DNA from: Agrobacterium tumefaciens
Lineage (GTDB): Bacteria; Pseudomonadota; Alphaproteobacteria; Rhizobiales; Rhizobiaceae
Assembly (NCBI RefSeq): GCF_013337285.1
Contig: NZ_SUPW01000001.1
Coordinates: forward strand, 620,001-684,000
Length of the DNA: 64,000 nt
Reading direction: 5' to 3'
Shown here: positions 28,282 through 38,195 of the stretch, piece after piece
How positions within the stretch are numbered: position 1 is the stretch's first letter
Layout: each line of letters opens with the position of its first letter
Notes under the pieces: generated by a model
Database searches by the model: none
What the model was told of the DNA's origin: nothing
Seen by the model: the letters and a program-made list of their open reading frames with translations, nothing else
Made by a program: the position numbers and the translations under genes

Positions 28282-29190
28282 ATGGCACTCGACAAATCGC
28301 TCCCGGCCCAAGAGGGCGGCGACAGCGCGCGCGGTTTTGCTTTCGCGCTCTCCGCATATCTGCTGTGGGGCTTCCTTCCCATATACATGAAGGCGGTTGC
28401 GCATATTTCTCCGATCGAAGTCATCGTGCATCGCGTCATCTGGTCGGTGCCGATTGCAGCGGCAGTGCTGATTGCGCTGGGTCGGACAACGGAAATCCGT
28501 TCAGCACTGAAAAACCCGAAGATGCTGGCCATGGCGAGCCTCACCGCCGCCCTCATCAGCATCAACTGGGGCGTCTATATCTGGTCCATCGGCGCGGGCC
28601 GCGCGCTGGATGCCGCACTAGGCTATTTCATCAATCCGCTGTTCAGCATCTTCCTCGGCGCTGTTCTCCTGAAGGAAAAACTCTATCCGGCGCAGATCGC
28701 AGCCATCGGCCTCGTCGCGCTGGCGGTGGCAATCCTCACCTGGCATGCCGGCAGCCTGCCCTGGGTGTCCATCGCGCTGACTGTTTCCTGGGGTTTTTAC
28801 GCCTTTTTCCGCAAGACATTGCCGATTGGTGCGACGCAGGGCTTCCTGCTGGAAGTCATGCTGCTGTCCATTCCGGCTGTGCTGGTCATGGCCTGGTTGG
28901 GCTTCAGCGGACAGGCGCATTTCATGGGCGGCAATTCCGCCGACACCTGGCTTCTGGCGGCAAGCGGCGTAGTCACCGCCGTTCCGCTCATTCTCTACGG
29001 CAATGGCGCGAAACTGCTGCGGCTGTCGACCATCGGCATCATGCAATATATTGCGCCGACGATGATCTTCCTCATCGCCATCTTCATCTTCAAGGAACCC
29101 TTCGACACGGTGCGGATGGCGGCGTTTGCGATGATCTGGGTAGCGTTGGCGATCTATACCGGCTCCAGCCTGATGCGGCTCAAGCGGTAA
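28282..29190 (+). CDS. rarD: RarD-like EamA family transporter
   Basis: 302-residue drug/metabolite transporter superfamily protein with ten membrane segments. Start MALDKSLPAQEGG; an in-frame TTG five codons upstream is less likely. Family segments: GFAFALSAYLLWGFLPIYMK, SPIEVIVHRVIWSVPIA, NWGVYIWSIGAGRALDAALG, YFINPLFSIFLGAVLLKE and IMQYIAPTMIFLIAIFIFKE. The E. coli RarD name reflects a chloramphenicol phenotype; the real substrate is unknown. It stands alone between pip and the convergent ftsI. Confidence 0.9.
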   Translation: MALDKSLPAQEGGDSARGFAFALSAYLLWGFLPIYMKAVAHISPIEVIVHRVIWSVPIAAAVLIALGRTTEIRSALKNPKMLAMASLTAALISINWGVYIWSIGAGRALDAALGYFINPLFSIFLGAVLLKEKLYPAQIAAIGLVALAVAILTWHAGSLPWVSIALTVSWGFYAFFRKTLPIGATQGFLLEVMLLSIPAVLVMAWLGFSGQAHFMGGNSADTWLLAASGVVTAVPLILYGNGAKLLRLSTIGIMQYIAPTMIFLIAIFIFKEPFDTVRMAAFAMIWVALAIYTGSSLMRLKR

Positions 29191-29244
29191 TCTGGCTCCT
29201 TCCCTCGTTCCTGTGTCCGTCGCGGGAACAAGGAGAGGCAGATA

Positions 29245-31017
29245 TCAATAGTCCATCAGCAATTGCGGATCCGCTTCGTAACCGAAACGCGGTTTGACAC
29301 CGAGGAGCGCTGCTGTCTGGGCGACGATTTCGCGGATCATCGGCGCTGCGGTGGAGGCAGCCGTGCGCCCGCCATTCTCGCCGGTTTTCGGAGCATCAAT
29401 CATCGACAGCACGACATATCTCGGCCTGTGCATCGGAAAGGCGGCGACGAAGCTGTTGAAATTGATATCCTTGGCGTAGCGGCCGTTGATGACCTTGTCG
29501 GCGGTGCCGGTCTTGCCGCCGACGTGAAATCCTTCGACCTGCGCACGCCTGCCGGAGCCCTTGATACCGTTCCAATTGAAAAGATACCGCATATCGGCGC
29601 TGGTCTTTCCCTTGATGACGGCACGGGAAACCGTTGCCGCATCTTCCCTTGAACGCGACAGGAAAGTCGGCGAAATCAGGTTTCCGCCATTGATGAGCGC
29701 TGCGGCGGCAACCGCCGTCTGCAACGGCGTGGTGGCGATACCGTGCCCGAAGGAAATGGTGACGGAATTGATCTTCTTCCACGTCCTCGGCTGGGTTGGC
29801 ATGGCCACACCCGGCATTTCGGTCTCCATGCGCGACAGCAGCCCGAGTTTCGTCAGGAACTGCTGGTGGCCTTCGACACCGACCATGTCGGCAACCGCGG
29901 CCGTGCCGATGTTGGATGAATATTGAAACACTTCCGCGATTGAAAGCGGGCGGTTCTTGCCCCAGAAATCCTTGATGGTGAAGCCGCCCATGCGGATCGG
30001 CCGCGACGCATCGACCACCGAATTCAGCGTGATCGCGCCGGCATCCAGCCCCATGGCGAGCGTGAAGCTCTTGAAGGTCGAGCCCATCTCGAAGGTGGCA
30101 TTGCTCATGCGGTTGAACCAGCCCTTTTCGTACTCCCTGTCGATGCTGCCATCGGCAAGGGTACGGGACGGTTCGTTGGGGTCGTAGTCCGGCACCGAGG
30201 CCATGGCCAGCACCTCGCCCGTCTCCACATCCAGGATCACCGCACCCGCCGCTTCCGCCTGATAGTCGGTTTTCGCCTTCATGACGATCTCACGGACGAT
30301 GTTCTGCACCCGCAGATCGATCGACAGTTTCACCGGCTCCAGCGCCACGCCGCTTGCAAGACCGGTGGCGCGCAGATCGGCGAGCCCCTGCTGGTCGAGA
30401 TAACGCTCCATGCCGGCAAGGCCCTGATTATCGACATTCACGTGGCCGATAATATGCGAGGCCGTCGGGCCACCCGGATAAAACCGGCGTTTTTCCGGCC
30501 GGAAGCCGATGCCGGGTATGCCGAGATTGAGGATATCCGCCTGCTGACGGGGCGTGAGCTGGCGCCGCAGCCATTGGAAGCCGGTATCCGAGCGCAATCT
30601 GCGGTGCGTGTCGCGCCAGTCGAGATTGGGGATGACGGTCGCCAGCTTCTCCACCACCTCATCCGGATCGACCACCCGGCGCGGATCGGCATAAAGCGAC
30701 ACCATGTTGAGATCGGTCGCCAGCAGCTTGCCGTTGCGGTCGACGATATCCGGCCGCGACGCGACGGCGGTGGCGCCGGTGTTGATCCACGCCGTTGCGA
30801 CGGGTTCCGCAATCCCATATTGAACGAGGCGCGCAGCCACGACGGCATAGATCGCGACGAAAACGGCGATCAGGATACCGAGCCGCATGCGCGTATCCAC
30901 CCGGCGGCGAGCGGCAGAGCCAAGCACGCCTTCCCTGCCCCGCAACGGGCTTCTCTGAATAATGAAATGTGTCCGGCTTTTAAGCCGCACCACAAAAGCA
31001 ATCATTTCCTGATGCAC
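29245..31017 (-). CDS. ftsI: FtsI/PBP3-type peptidoglycan transpeptidase (class B PBP)
   Basis: Class B penicillin-binding protein crosslinking septal or polar peptidoglycan. 590 residues: short cytoplasmic tail, membrane anchor LGILIAVFVAIYAVVAARLV near residue 50, pedestal domain (SRPDIVDRNGKLLATDL), and transpeptidase with SxxK in GSTFKSFTLAMG near 311, SxN in YSSNIGTAAVAD near 365 and KTG in HVGGKTGTADK near 500. The start is uncertain: GTG 31017, ATG 31005 or ATG 30888. It is a stand-alone gene outside any division cluster, so probably the second FtsI paralogue (PBP3b type) known in Agrobacterium; that identity is inference. Confidence 0.9.
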   Translation of the reverse strand: MHQEMIAFVVRLKSRTHFIIQRSPLRGREGVLGSAARRRVDTRMRLGILIAVFVAIYAVVAARLVQYGIAEPVATAWINTGATAVASRPDIVDRNGKLLATDLNMVSLYADPRRVVDPDEVVEKLATVIPNLDWRDTHRRLRSDTGFQWLRRQLTPRQQADILNLGIPGIGFRPEKRRFYPGGPTASHIIGHVNVDNQGLAGMERYLDQQGLADLRATGLASGVALEPVKLSIDLRVQNIVREIVMKAKTDYQAEAAGAVILDVETGEVLAMASVPDYDPNEPSRTLADGSIDREYEKGWFNRMSNATFEMGSTFKSFTLAMGLDAGAITLNSVVDASRPIRMGGFTIKDFWGKNRPLSIAEVFQYSSNIGTAAVADMVGVEGHQQFLTKLGLLSRMETEMPGVAMPTQPRTWKKINSVTISFGHGIATTPLQTAVAAAALINGGNLISPTFLSRSREDAATVSRAVIKGKTSADMRYLFNWNGIKGSGRRAQVEGFHVGGKTGTADKVINGRYAKDINFNSFVAAFPMHRPRYVVLSMIDAPKTGENGGRTAASTAAPMIREIVAQTAALLGVKPRFGYEADPQLLMDY

Positions 31018-31157
31018 CCAATCTCATGGCGGCGAAATGAGATTCCGCGACGGCCAACGTCCTGGTGACGCTCGCACAGGATCAGTCGCAGGGCCATGAA
31101 AAGAGCTGGTTGAGCGATGCCGCTGTTAAATCGGTATTAATATACACTTAAAATTAT

Positions 31158-31180
31158 AATGAACTGCGAGGCGGTTCATT
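31158..31180 (-). terminator. Hairpin after the LOG-family gene
   Basis: AATGAAC, nine-base loop, GTTCATT; read on the minus strand it is followed by AT-rich sequence. Probable terminator between the LOG gene and ftsI. Confidence 0.45.
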
Positions 31181-31247
31181 AACGATTTTTCGATGCGCGA
31201 TGCGTGCCGTTATCCCGAAACCGCTTAACGCTCTCGGGCGACATGGT

Positions 31248-31868
31248 TCAGAGGCGGGAAATGACCGAAGGGTCGCCTTCCGGGTTCTGCTGCGCCAGCG
31301 CCCGGTCGATGATGGCGGGCACGATGTCCTTCACCTCGTCGACGACAAGTGGGTTCAACAGGTGGGCGCGGTGGATGAAACCCTGGTCGCGCATGTGCTG
31401 CACCAGTTCCAGCATCGGGTTCCAGAAGCCGTTGATATTGGCAAAGACCATCGGCTTGGCGTGACGGCCAAGCTGCGCCCAGGTCATGATCTCGACAATC
31501 TCTTCCAGCGTGCCTACACCGCCCGGCAGGGTCACGAAGGCATCCGAGCGCTCGAACATCATATGTTTGCGCTCATGCATGTCTTTCGTAACGACAAGCT
31601 CGTTCAATTGTCCGAGAGAATGGCGCGTTGCCTCCATATCGACCAGAAATTCCGGTATGATGCCGGTTACTTCGCCGCCGTTGGAAAGAACGCCGCTGGC
31701 GACCGCGCCCATGATGCCCTTGGTGCCGCCGCCATAAACCAGGCGAATGCCGTTTTCGGCAATGGATTTCCCAAGCGCACGGCCTGCTTCCATGTGAGCC
31801 GGGTCACGTCCGGGCTGGGAGCCGCAATAAACGCAGATGGATCGAATCGCTGTATTTTTGTCCGTCAT
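31248..31868 (-). CDS. LOG family protein (putative cytokinin riboside 5'-monophosphate phosphoribohydrolase)
   Basis: 206 residues of the Rossmann-like LOG family, which hydrolyses AMP or cytokinin nucleotides to the free base. Motifs: SICVYCGSQPGRDPAH, LVYGGGTKGIMGAVASG, EVTGIIPEFL, MHERKHMMFERSDAFVTL and the signature PGGVGTLEEIVEIMTW. In a plant-associated bacterium cytokinin release is possible, but most bacterial members probably act as nucleotide hydrolases. Divergent from the LysM gene across 156 bases. Confidence 0.93.
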   Translation of the reverse strand: MTDKNTAIRSICVYCGSQPGRDPAHMEAGRALGKSIAENGIRLVYGGGTKGIMGAVASGVLSNGGEVTGIIPEFLVDMEATRHSLGQLNELVVTKDMHERKHMMFERSDAFVTLPGGVGTLEEIVEIMTWAQLGRHAKPMVFANINGFWNPMLELVQHMRDQGFIHRAHLLNPLVVDEVKDIVPAIIDRALAQQNPEGDPSVISRL

Positions 31869-32024
31869 GAGAGGAAGGAACTATGCGCGATGCGGCACGT
31901 CAAGAAAATTTGGGAAATCCCTTGTAAATATGGCCTTTTGGCCACAGGCCGCTTGTCTGGCGTCAGGTAAGACGCTAGCAATCTCAACTCGTGTGAAAAG
32001 CTTGAAATACCCGGAGCACCCAGG

Positions 32025-34055
32025 ATGAAAAACAATAAAGCCGGTTTGCTGGCGCTGATCGTGCTGGGCATTGCGTCCCTGCTCATGATCTTTTTCGTCC
32101 TGCCGAGAATTTCCAACGACGGCAAACCAATTGGCGACGCCATCAACGAGGCCGGCAATGCGGTGAAGAACAGCGTTGAAATGGGCGGCGACAAGGCGGG
32201 CGACATCCTGTCCGACGCTGCCGAGGAAACCGCCAATATCGCCGACAAGGTGGGGCGTCTGGCGGCGTCTGCAACCCAGTCGATCAAGGATCTGACCACG
32301 CTTTTCGCCGATAGCAAGGTTCCCTCCGACGCCGATTTCGCAGCGGCGCGCAAAAAGGTCGAAGCCTCGCTCAAGGAACTGACCAATATCGAAATTCCGG
32401 AATCGCTGGACGAAACGACGTCGCGGCTGATCACCACCGCGCGCACGGCGGCCGAGCGCACCACCGCCTTCCTGCGCGGCCTGCCCGACAATGCGGCAGC
32501 GGCCGCAGCCCAGATCCGCCGCCTGGCAGGCGTTTTCGCCGGCACAGACGATGGTGCAGCGCAGCCGGCACAGCCAGCCGCCGCACCTGCCGTCCCAGCG
32601 CCGGCCGGTGCTGCCCAGGCAGCGCCCGGTGTGCCGACCTTTGACGTGTTGCGTGTCGAGCCTGACGGTTCGGCCGTGGTCGCCGGCAAGGCGCAGCCCG
32701 GCTCCAAGCTCGAAATTCTCAGCAATGGCAAGGTGATCGCCCAGACAACCATCGACGGCACCGGCGATTTCGCCGCGGTTTTCGACAATCCCCTGCCGCC
32801 GGGCGACCATGAGCTGGTGCTGCGCTCCACCGACACCAGCGGCAAGGCAACACAATCCGAGGAAGTAGCAACCGTTTCCGTGCCCAATGGCAAGGCTGGC
32901 GAACTTCTGGCAATGGTTTCCAAGCCCGGCGAGGCAAGCCGCGTGCTGGCGATGCCGGAGGCCGCCCCCCCGGCGCTGCAGACCACACAATCGGGACAGC
33001 CCGCAGCGGCAACAGCCGAAACCGGCAATGCCGCCACTACGCCGGCAGCCGTTGCCGGAGTGACGGCTCCGCCTGCGACCGGTTCCGCTCCGGCTCAGGC
33101 AGCGGCCTCCACCGTTCAGGTCACCGCCGTGGAATTTGAAGGATCGAAGATTTTCGTCGCGGGTTCCGCGCCCGCCGGTTCGACGGTGCGTGCGCTGGTC
33201 GATGACCGGGAGATCGGCAAGAGCGTTACGGAAACCTCCGGTCATTTCGTCGTCGAGGGTGATATCGATCTTGCCGTTGGCAGCCATATCATCACCGTCG
33301 AGGAGTTGAATGCCGATGGCAGCGTGAAGCTGCGCGTGCGTGTTCCCTTCGAGCGGCCACAGACCGATCAGGCAACCGTTGCCATGCAGGCGCCCACCGC
33401 TTCGCCCGCCGCCACAGCCGCGCCGGCTGAAAACCAGAGCACGGCAAGCGACCGCGCCGCCTTTGAAAAGCTGCGTGACGACGTTTCCAAGGCTTTCGGC
33501 ATTCTTTCCAATCTCTACAAGGATCAGGCGACGCCGGCGCTCGATCAGGCGATTGCCGGCCGCTCCGCCGTGACGATCGGCCTCAAGTCGCTCTCCGAGT
33601 TCCGTACCGCCGCGGCGACAGAGCCGGCCTTCACCGCCTTTGCAGGTGGCATCACCGCCAAGGCACGCGATCTGCTGGCATTGGTACAGGCTTGGCCGAA
33701 TGACGTCGCGGCAATCGGCAAGGGCATCGCATCGCTGGCAAGCCAGCTTGCGGAACTCCACATTACCGCGCCAGCCGCACCCGCGCCGCAAGCGCCCGCC
33801 GGTCCGCAGACCTTCGAGCAGGCCCCGCTTGCCGAAAGCCAGAACAGCGTCATTATCCGTCGCGGCGATACGCTGTGGCAGATTTCCCGGCGCGTTTATG
33901 GCCAGGGTGTGCGTTACACGACGATCTACCTCGCCAATGAGGACCAGATCAAAAATCCTGACCTCATCGAGCCCGGTCAGATTTTCGGTGTACCGGAAAA
34001 AGCCCTGCCGAATGCCGAGGAACTGCACCGCAAGCGGCTGAAGGGCGGTTCCTGA
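32025..34055 (+). CDS. LysM domain peptidoglycan-binding protein
   Basis: 676 residues. One N-terminal membrane segment (AGLLALIVLGIASLLMIFFV) anchors a large periplasmic region. This contains an amphipathic helical stretch (residues 45-165) and two bacterial Ig-like modules (PTFDVLRVEPDGSAVVAGKA and VQVTAVEFEGSKIFVAGSAP), separated by Ala/Pro-rich linkers. A C-terminal LysM (IIRRGDTLWQISRRVYG ... NPDLIEPGQIFGVP) lies near residues 610-655. Orthologues are common in Rhizobiales; the role is probably cell wall scaffolding. Expressed alone. Confidence 0.85.
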   Translation: MKNNKAGLLALIVLGIASLLMIFFVLPRISNDGKPIGDAINEAGNAVKNSVEMGGDKAGDILSDAAEETANIADKVGRLAASATQSIKDLTTLFADSKVPSDADFAAARKKVEASLKELTNIEIPESLDETTSRLITTARTAAERTTAFLRGLPDNAAAAAAQIRRLAGVFAGTDDGAAQPAQPAAAPAVPAPAGAAQAAPGVPTFDVLRVEPDGSAVVAGKAQPGSKLEILSNGKVIAQTTIDGTGDFAAVFDNPLPPGDHELVLRSTDTSGKATQSEEVATVSVPNGKAGELLAMVSKPGEASRVLAMPEAAPPALQTTQSGQPAAATAETGNAATTPAAVAGVTAPPATGSAPAQAAASTVQVTAVEFEGSKIFVAGSAPAGSTVRALVDDREIGKSVTETSGHFVVEGDIDLAVGSHIITVEELNADGSVKLRVRVPFERPQTDQATVAMQAPTASPAATAAPAENQSTASDRAAFEKLRDDVSKAFGILSNLYKDQATPALDQAIAGRSAVTIGLKSLSEFRTAAATEPAFTAFAGGITAKARDLLALVQAWPNDVAAIGKGIASLASQLAELHITAPAAPAPQAPAGPQTFEQAPLAESQNSVIIRRGDTLWQISRRVYGQGVRYTTIYLANEDQIKNPDLIEPGQIFGVPEKALPNAEELHRKRLKGGS

Positions 34056-34165
34056 GCACTTTAAGACGTTGCGGTGAACCCGTGACGACCCCATCTATGA
34101 CACGCGCGGCGGCTTCTCAAGGCCGCCGCCCTGCTGTCGGCTTCCGGCAGAGACCGGAGTGAACA

Positions 34166-36052
34166 ATGCCCACGCAGAAAAAAACCATTTCCGCGGATTC
34201 CAGCAATCCCACCCAGACCCTGATCAATCTCTGGCCCTATATGTGGCCGGAAGGCCGGTGGGACCTGAAGATGCGGGTGATCTGGGCCACCGTGTTCCTT
34301 GTTGTCGCCAAGCTGGTGCTGATCCTCGTTCCCTATTTTTTCAAATGGGCGACGGATGCGCTGAACGGCAAACTGGACATGGCAGGGCTGGTTCCGGCCT
34401 TCCTGCTTGGCGCGGTCGCTCTGGTCATCGCCTATAATCTGACGCGGCTGATACAGGTCGGGCTCAACCAGCTGCGCGATTCGCTGTTTGCCAGCGTTGG
34501 CCAGCATGCGGTGCGCCAGCTGGCTTATCGAACCTTCGTGCACATGCACCGACTTTCCCTGCGTTTCCATCTGGAACGCAAGACCGGCGGACTTTCGCGG
34601 GTTATCGAGCGTGGCACCAAGGGCATCGAAACCATTGTCCGGTTCACCATTCTCAACACCGCGCCGACCTTCATCGAATTCCTGCTGACGGCCGTTATTT
34701 TCTGGGCCTCCTACGGCTTTTCCTATGTACTGGTCACCGTCATCACCGTCTGGGCCTATATCTGGTTCACCGTCCGGGCCAGCAACTGGCGTATCGGCAT
34801 TCGCCGCGCCATGAATGACAGCGATACCGACGCCAATACCAAGGCAATCGATTCGCTCCTGAACTTCGAAACCGTCAAATATTTCGGCAACGAAGAGATG
34901 GAGGCGAAACGCTTCGACGTTGCGATGGAGCGTTATGAAAAATCGGCGATCTCGATCTGGACCTCGCTTGGCTGGCTGAACTTCGGTCAGGGCGTCATCT
35001 TCGGCATCGGTTCCACGGTCATGATGGTGATGTCGGCGCTGGCCGTGCAGCGCGGCGAACAGACCATCGGCGATTTCGTGTTCATCAATGCGCTGCTGCT
35101 GCAACTTTCGGTGCCGCTCAATTTCATCGGTTTCGTCTATCGTGAAATCCGTCAGGGACTGACCGACATAGAGCAGATGTTCGAGCTTCTCGAGGTCGAG
35201 GCCGAAGTTACCGACAAGGCGGACGCTAAGCCGCTTGGCGCTGGACCGGGCGCGATCTCCTTCCGCGACGTGCATTTTTCCTATGATCCCGAAAGGCCGA
35301 TCCTGAAGGGTGTCTCCTTCGACGTCCCGGCCGGCAAGACGGTGGCAATCGTCGGGCCTTCGGGGGCGGGAAAATCGACGATCTCGCGGCTGCTTTATCG
35401 TTTCTACGATATTCAGGAAGGCGCCGTCACAATCGACGGGCAGGATATTCGCGACGTGACGCAACAGAGCCTGCGCTCTGTCATCGGCATGGTGCCGCAG
35501 GATACGGTGCTGTTCAACGATACGCTGGCCTATAACATCCGTTACGGCCGATCTTCGGCAACGACCGAGGAGGTGACGGCGGCGGCGGATGCAGCGCAGA
35601 TCAGCGCCTTCATCGGCAAGCTGCCGGATGGATACGCGACCATGGTCGGCGAACGGGGTCTGAAGCTCTCGGGCGGCGAGAAGCAGCGCGTGGCGATTGC
35701 CAGAACCATTCTCAAAGCCCCGCCGATCCTCATTCTCGATGAGGCGACCTCGGCGCTCGACACCCATACCGAACAGGAAATCCAGAGCGCACTCGATATC
35801 GTCTCGAAAAACCGCACCACACTGGTCATCGCCCACCGCCTGTCCACTGTCATCCACGCCGACGAAATCATCGTTTTGAAGGAAGGCTTGATCGCCGAGC
35901 GCGGCACGCACGCCTCGCTGATGGCGCAGAATGGTCTCTACGCCTCGATGTGGAGCCGTCAGCGCGAAGCGATCCGGGCGGAAGAGATGCTGCGCCATGT
36001 TCGCGAAACCGACGATCTCGGCGTCGTGGACCGCGGCGAACCGGCGCATTGA
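34166..36052 (+). CDS. Atm1-type ABC exporter (ATP-binding/permease protein)
   Basis: Half-size ABC exporter, 628 residues. Six membrane segments occupy residues 35-320, with the family motif HLERKTGGLSRVIERGTKGI and LLNFETVKYFGNEEMEAKRF. The C-terminal ATPase has Walker A VGPSGAGKSTISRL, signature LSGGEKQRVAIART, Walker B ILILDEATSALD and the H-loop VIAHRLSTV. The closest named families are mitochondrial Atm1 and bacterial heavy-metal/glutathione-conjugate exporters; it probably exports glutathione-linked compounds. Placed upstream of psd-pssA in rhizobia. Confidence 0.93.
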   Translation: MPTQKKTISADSSNPTQTLINLWPYMWPEGRWDLKMRVIWATVFLVVAKLVLILVPYFFKWATDALNGKLDMAGLVPAFLLGAVALVIAYNLTRLIQVGLNQLRDSLFASVGQHAVRQLAYRTFVHMHRLSLRFHLERKTGGLSRVIERGTKGIETIVRFTILNTAPTFIEFLLTAVIFWASYGFSYVLVTVITVWAYIWFTVRASNWRIGIRRAMNDSDTDANTKAIDSLLNFETVKYFGNEEMEAKRFDVAMERYEKSAISIWTSLGWLNFGQGVIFGIGSTVMMVMSALAVQRGEQTIGDFVFINALLLQLSVPLNFIGFVYREIRQGLTDIEQMFELLEVEAEVTDKADAKPLGAGPGAISFRDVHFSYDPERPILKGVSFDVPAGKTVAIVGPSGAGKSTISRLLYRFYDIQEGAVTIDGQDIRDVTQQSLRSVIGMVPQDTVLFNDTLAYNIRYGRSSATTEEVTAAADAAQISAFIGKLPDGYATMVGERGLKLSGGEKQRVAIARTILKAPPILILDEATSALDTHTEQEIQSALDIVSKNRTTLVIAHRLSTVIHADEIIVLKEGLIAERGTHASLMAQNGLYASMWSRQREAIRAEEMLRHVRETDDLGVVDRGEPAH

Positions 36053-36216
36053 CGGGTATGAACCCCTGACAACCGGGGTCGCAGACCCACCGGGCCATTG
36101 CCGGGCGGGTCGTTTGGCTGTAACCAGCTAGGCAAAATTTGTCGCATTGCCGTGTGGATCGTGTCGTATCACGACCACATATAGACGCGACAACGGAAAC
36201 CGGAGCAAGGAATCTC

Positions 36217-36915
36217 ATGAGTCTGTTCGACACCATTCGCAACACCATCGTACCGATCCACAAGGAAGGTTACGTCTTCGTCGCCGCCTTCTTCGTCGCA
36301 TCGCTGGTGCTCGGCTGGATTTCCGAACCGCTATTCTGGGTCGGTCTCGTGCTGACGGCCTGGTGCGCCTATTTCTTCCGCGACCCCGAGCGCGTCACAC
36401 CACAGGATGACGATCTGATCATCAGCCCCGCCGATGGCAAGGTTTCCGCCGTCCAGACCGTCGTTCCGCCGCTGGAGCTGGAACTCGGCAAGGAGCCGAT
36501 GGTGCGCATCTCGGTATTCATGAACGTGTTCAACTGCCATGTGAACCGCGCGCCGGTGCGCGGCCGCATCGTCAATGTCGCCTATCGCCCCGGCCTCTTC
36601 CTCAATGCGGAAGTGGACAAGGCGTCCGAAGACAATGAGCGCAACGGCCTTGTCATCGAGACCGCGCATGGCAAGGTTGGCGTGGTGCAGATCGCCGGCA
36701 TGGTTGCCCGTCGCATCGTCTGCTGGGTCAAGCCGAATGAACCTGTTGATGCCGGTGAGCGTTTCGGTCTTATCCGTTTCGGTTCGCGTCTCGATATCTT
36801 CCTGCCGGAAGGTTTCCAGCCGCGCGTTTCCGTCGGCCAGACGGCGATCGCCGGTGAGACCGTGCTTGCCGAATTCGGTTCCGCCAAAGGTCCGGTCCTT
36901 AGCCGACGCGGCTGA
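36217..36915 (+). CDS. psd: Phosphatidylserine decarboxylase
   Basis: Makes phosphatidylethanolamine from phosphatidylserine at the inner membrane. 232 residues, the short type II-like form typical of alphaproteobacteria. Start [18 protein letters not shown], with GGAGCAAGG upstream. Membrane segment [17 protein letters not shown], then [38 protein letters not shown] and the self-cleavage site [11 protein letters not shown], where the Gly-Ser bond yields the pyruvoyl group (Ser about 190). pssA follows after 23 bases. Confidence 0.96.
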   Translation: MSLFDTIRNTIVPIHKEGYVFVAAFFVASLVLGWISEPLFWVGLVLTAWCAYFFRDPERVTPQDDDLIISPADGKVSAVQTVVPPLELELGKEPMVRISVFMNVFNCHVNRAPVRGRIVNVAYRPGLFLNAEVDKASEDNERNGLVIETAHGKVGVVQIAGMVARRIVCWVKPNEPVDAGERFGLIRFGSRLDIFLPEGFQPRVSVGQTAIAGETVLAEFGSAKGPVLSRRG

Positions 36916-36938
36916 GACGAACAGGAAGGGCATACGCC

Positions 36939-37802
36939 ATGGAAACGCCGATCGTCGAGCAGAACGGAAAACAGGAAGGCCGCAGCGATAGCGGCCGTGG
37001 CCCACGTCTGAGGGAAATTCCCTTTCGCCTCGTGGTTCCCAATCTCATCACCGTTCTGGCGATCTGCGCGGGCCTCAGCGGCGTGCGCCTCGCCATCGAA
37101 GGCCGCTTTGAACTGGCGGTCGGCATGGTGCTGCTCGCCGCCTTCCTCGACGGCATCGACGGGCGCATCGCCCGGATGATGAAGGCGACCTCCAAATTTG
37201 GCGAACAGATGGATAGTCTGGCCGACATCGTCAATTTCGGTGTCGCCCCTGCCCTCGTCGTCTATATCTATCTGCTCGATCAGGTCCGTTCGATCGGCTG
37301 GATCGCCGGCCTCATCTATGTCATCGCCGCCGGCCTGCGCCTGGCGCGCTTCAACGTCATGATCGAACGGCCGGTGAAAGCGCCCTGGCAGAATGAATTC
37401 TTCGTGGGCGTGCCGGCCCCGATGGGCGCCATGCTGGTGCTTCTGCCGGTCTATCTCGGCTTCCTTGGCGTGGAGCCGGGCAAGCCCTTCGCTTATGTGG
37501 CGGCAGCCTACACCGTGCTGATCGGTTATTTTCTCATCAGCCGCCTGCCGGTCTGGTCGGGCAAATCGGGCACCAGCGGCATTCGCCGCGATCTGGTGCT
37601 GCCGATGATCCTTGTCGTGGTGCTTTACGTGGCGATGCTGATGAGCTTCACCTGGGAAGTGCTGGTTCTGACAGTCGCCGCCTATCTCGTCTTCATTCCC
37701 ATCAGCGCCCGCCTGTGGCACCGCCGCTACGGCACGCTGACCATCGAGGAAGACGCGCATGACGACGCCAATGGCGGCAACGGTCTCGATCGCGGTATTT
37801 GA
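36939..37802 (+). CDS. pssA: CDP-diacylglycerol-serine O-phosphatidyltransferase
   Basis: Phosphatidylserine synthase supplying Psd. 287-residue CDP-alcohol phosphatidyltransferase with about eight membrane segments. The catalytic signature DG-x2-AR-x8-G-x3-D-x3-D is complete, beginning FLDGIDGRIARMMKATSKFG and continuing EQMDSLAD. RLARFNVMIERPVK and FVGVPAPMGAML are also typical. It forms one unit with psd. Confidence 0.97.
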   Translation: METPIVEQNGKQEGRSDSGRGPRLREIPFRLVVPNLITVLAICAGLSGVRLAIEGRFELAVGMVLLAAFLDGIDGRIARMMKATSKFGEQMDSLADIVNFGVAPALVVYIYLLDQVRSIGWIAGLIYVIAAGLRLARFNVMIERPVKAPWQNEFFVGVPAPMGAMLVLLPVYLGFLGVEPGKPFAYVAAAYTVLIGYFLISRLPVWSGKSGTSGIRRDLVLPMILVVVLYVAMLMSFTWEVLVLTVAAYLVFIPISARLWHRRYGTLTIEEDAHDDANGGNGLDRGI

Positions 37803-37973
37803 AACCACAGGTGTTATTTTTCTCGCATGACCTTGCGTGAGGATGTGACGCAAAATGTCGCATCCCCAAAAGCCGGCTTCATTTTTTTCGCCTCGAATCC
37901 GTCAAGATTACCCCCGAGAAAGGGGCTTCACACGCTTCGCACCGGCGAATGGCGTGAATTATGGAGAAAAGAA

Positions 37974-38105
37974 ATGACGAACGAGACGAAGGCACAGCCG
38001 CAGGCGAAGCCGGACCTCAAAAGCCACTATCGCCCGCTTGGACTGAAGGCCGTCGCGGCCGCAGCCCTGATGCTGAAGCGCAAGCCAGCCGTCAAACCCG
38101 CCTGA
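37974..38105 (+). CDS. Small conserved-looking protein (43 residues)
   Basis: Not in any family I can name. A good ribosome binding site (GGAGAAAAGAA) precedes the ATG. The N-terminal half is hydrophilic (MTNETKAQPQAKPDLKSHYR) and the C-terminal half is PLGLKAVAAAALMLKRKPAV, a short Ala-rich helix followed by basic residues; it could lie along the membrane surface. It follows pssA by 170 bases and precedes a terminator. Similar short YRPLG(L/I)KAVAAA proteins seem familiar from rhizobia, from memory only. Confidence 0.6.
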   Translation: MTNETKAQPQAKPDLKSHYRPLGLKAVAAAALMLKRKPAVKPA

Positions 38106-38195
38106 AAACATTCAGTTTTTTGGCCAGCGGTTTTCGGATCATCTGGTGTATCGGGTTAAGAATCAACATTCCCCGGCAGAATTTCAGCAATCGCG

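Noticed and set aside
31881-34094. Very long minus-strand frame (737 codons) opposite the LysM gene
   Set aside because: It is the antisense of a gene with clear LysM and Ig-like domains, is rich in Gly/Arg/His and has no recognisable domain.
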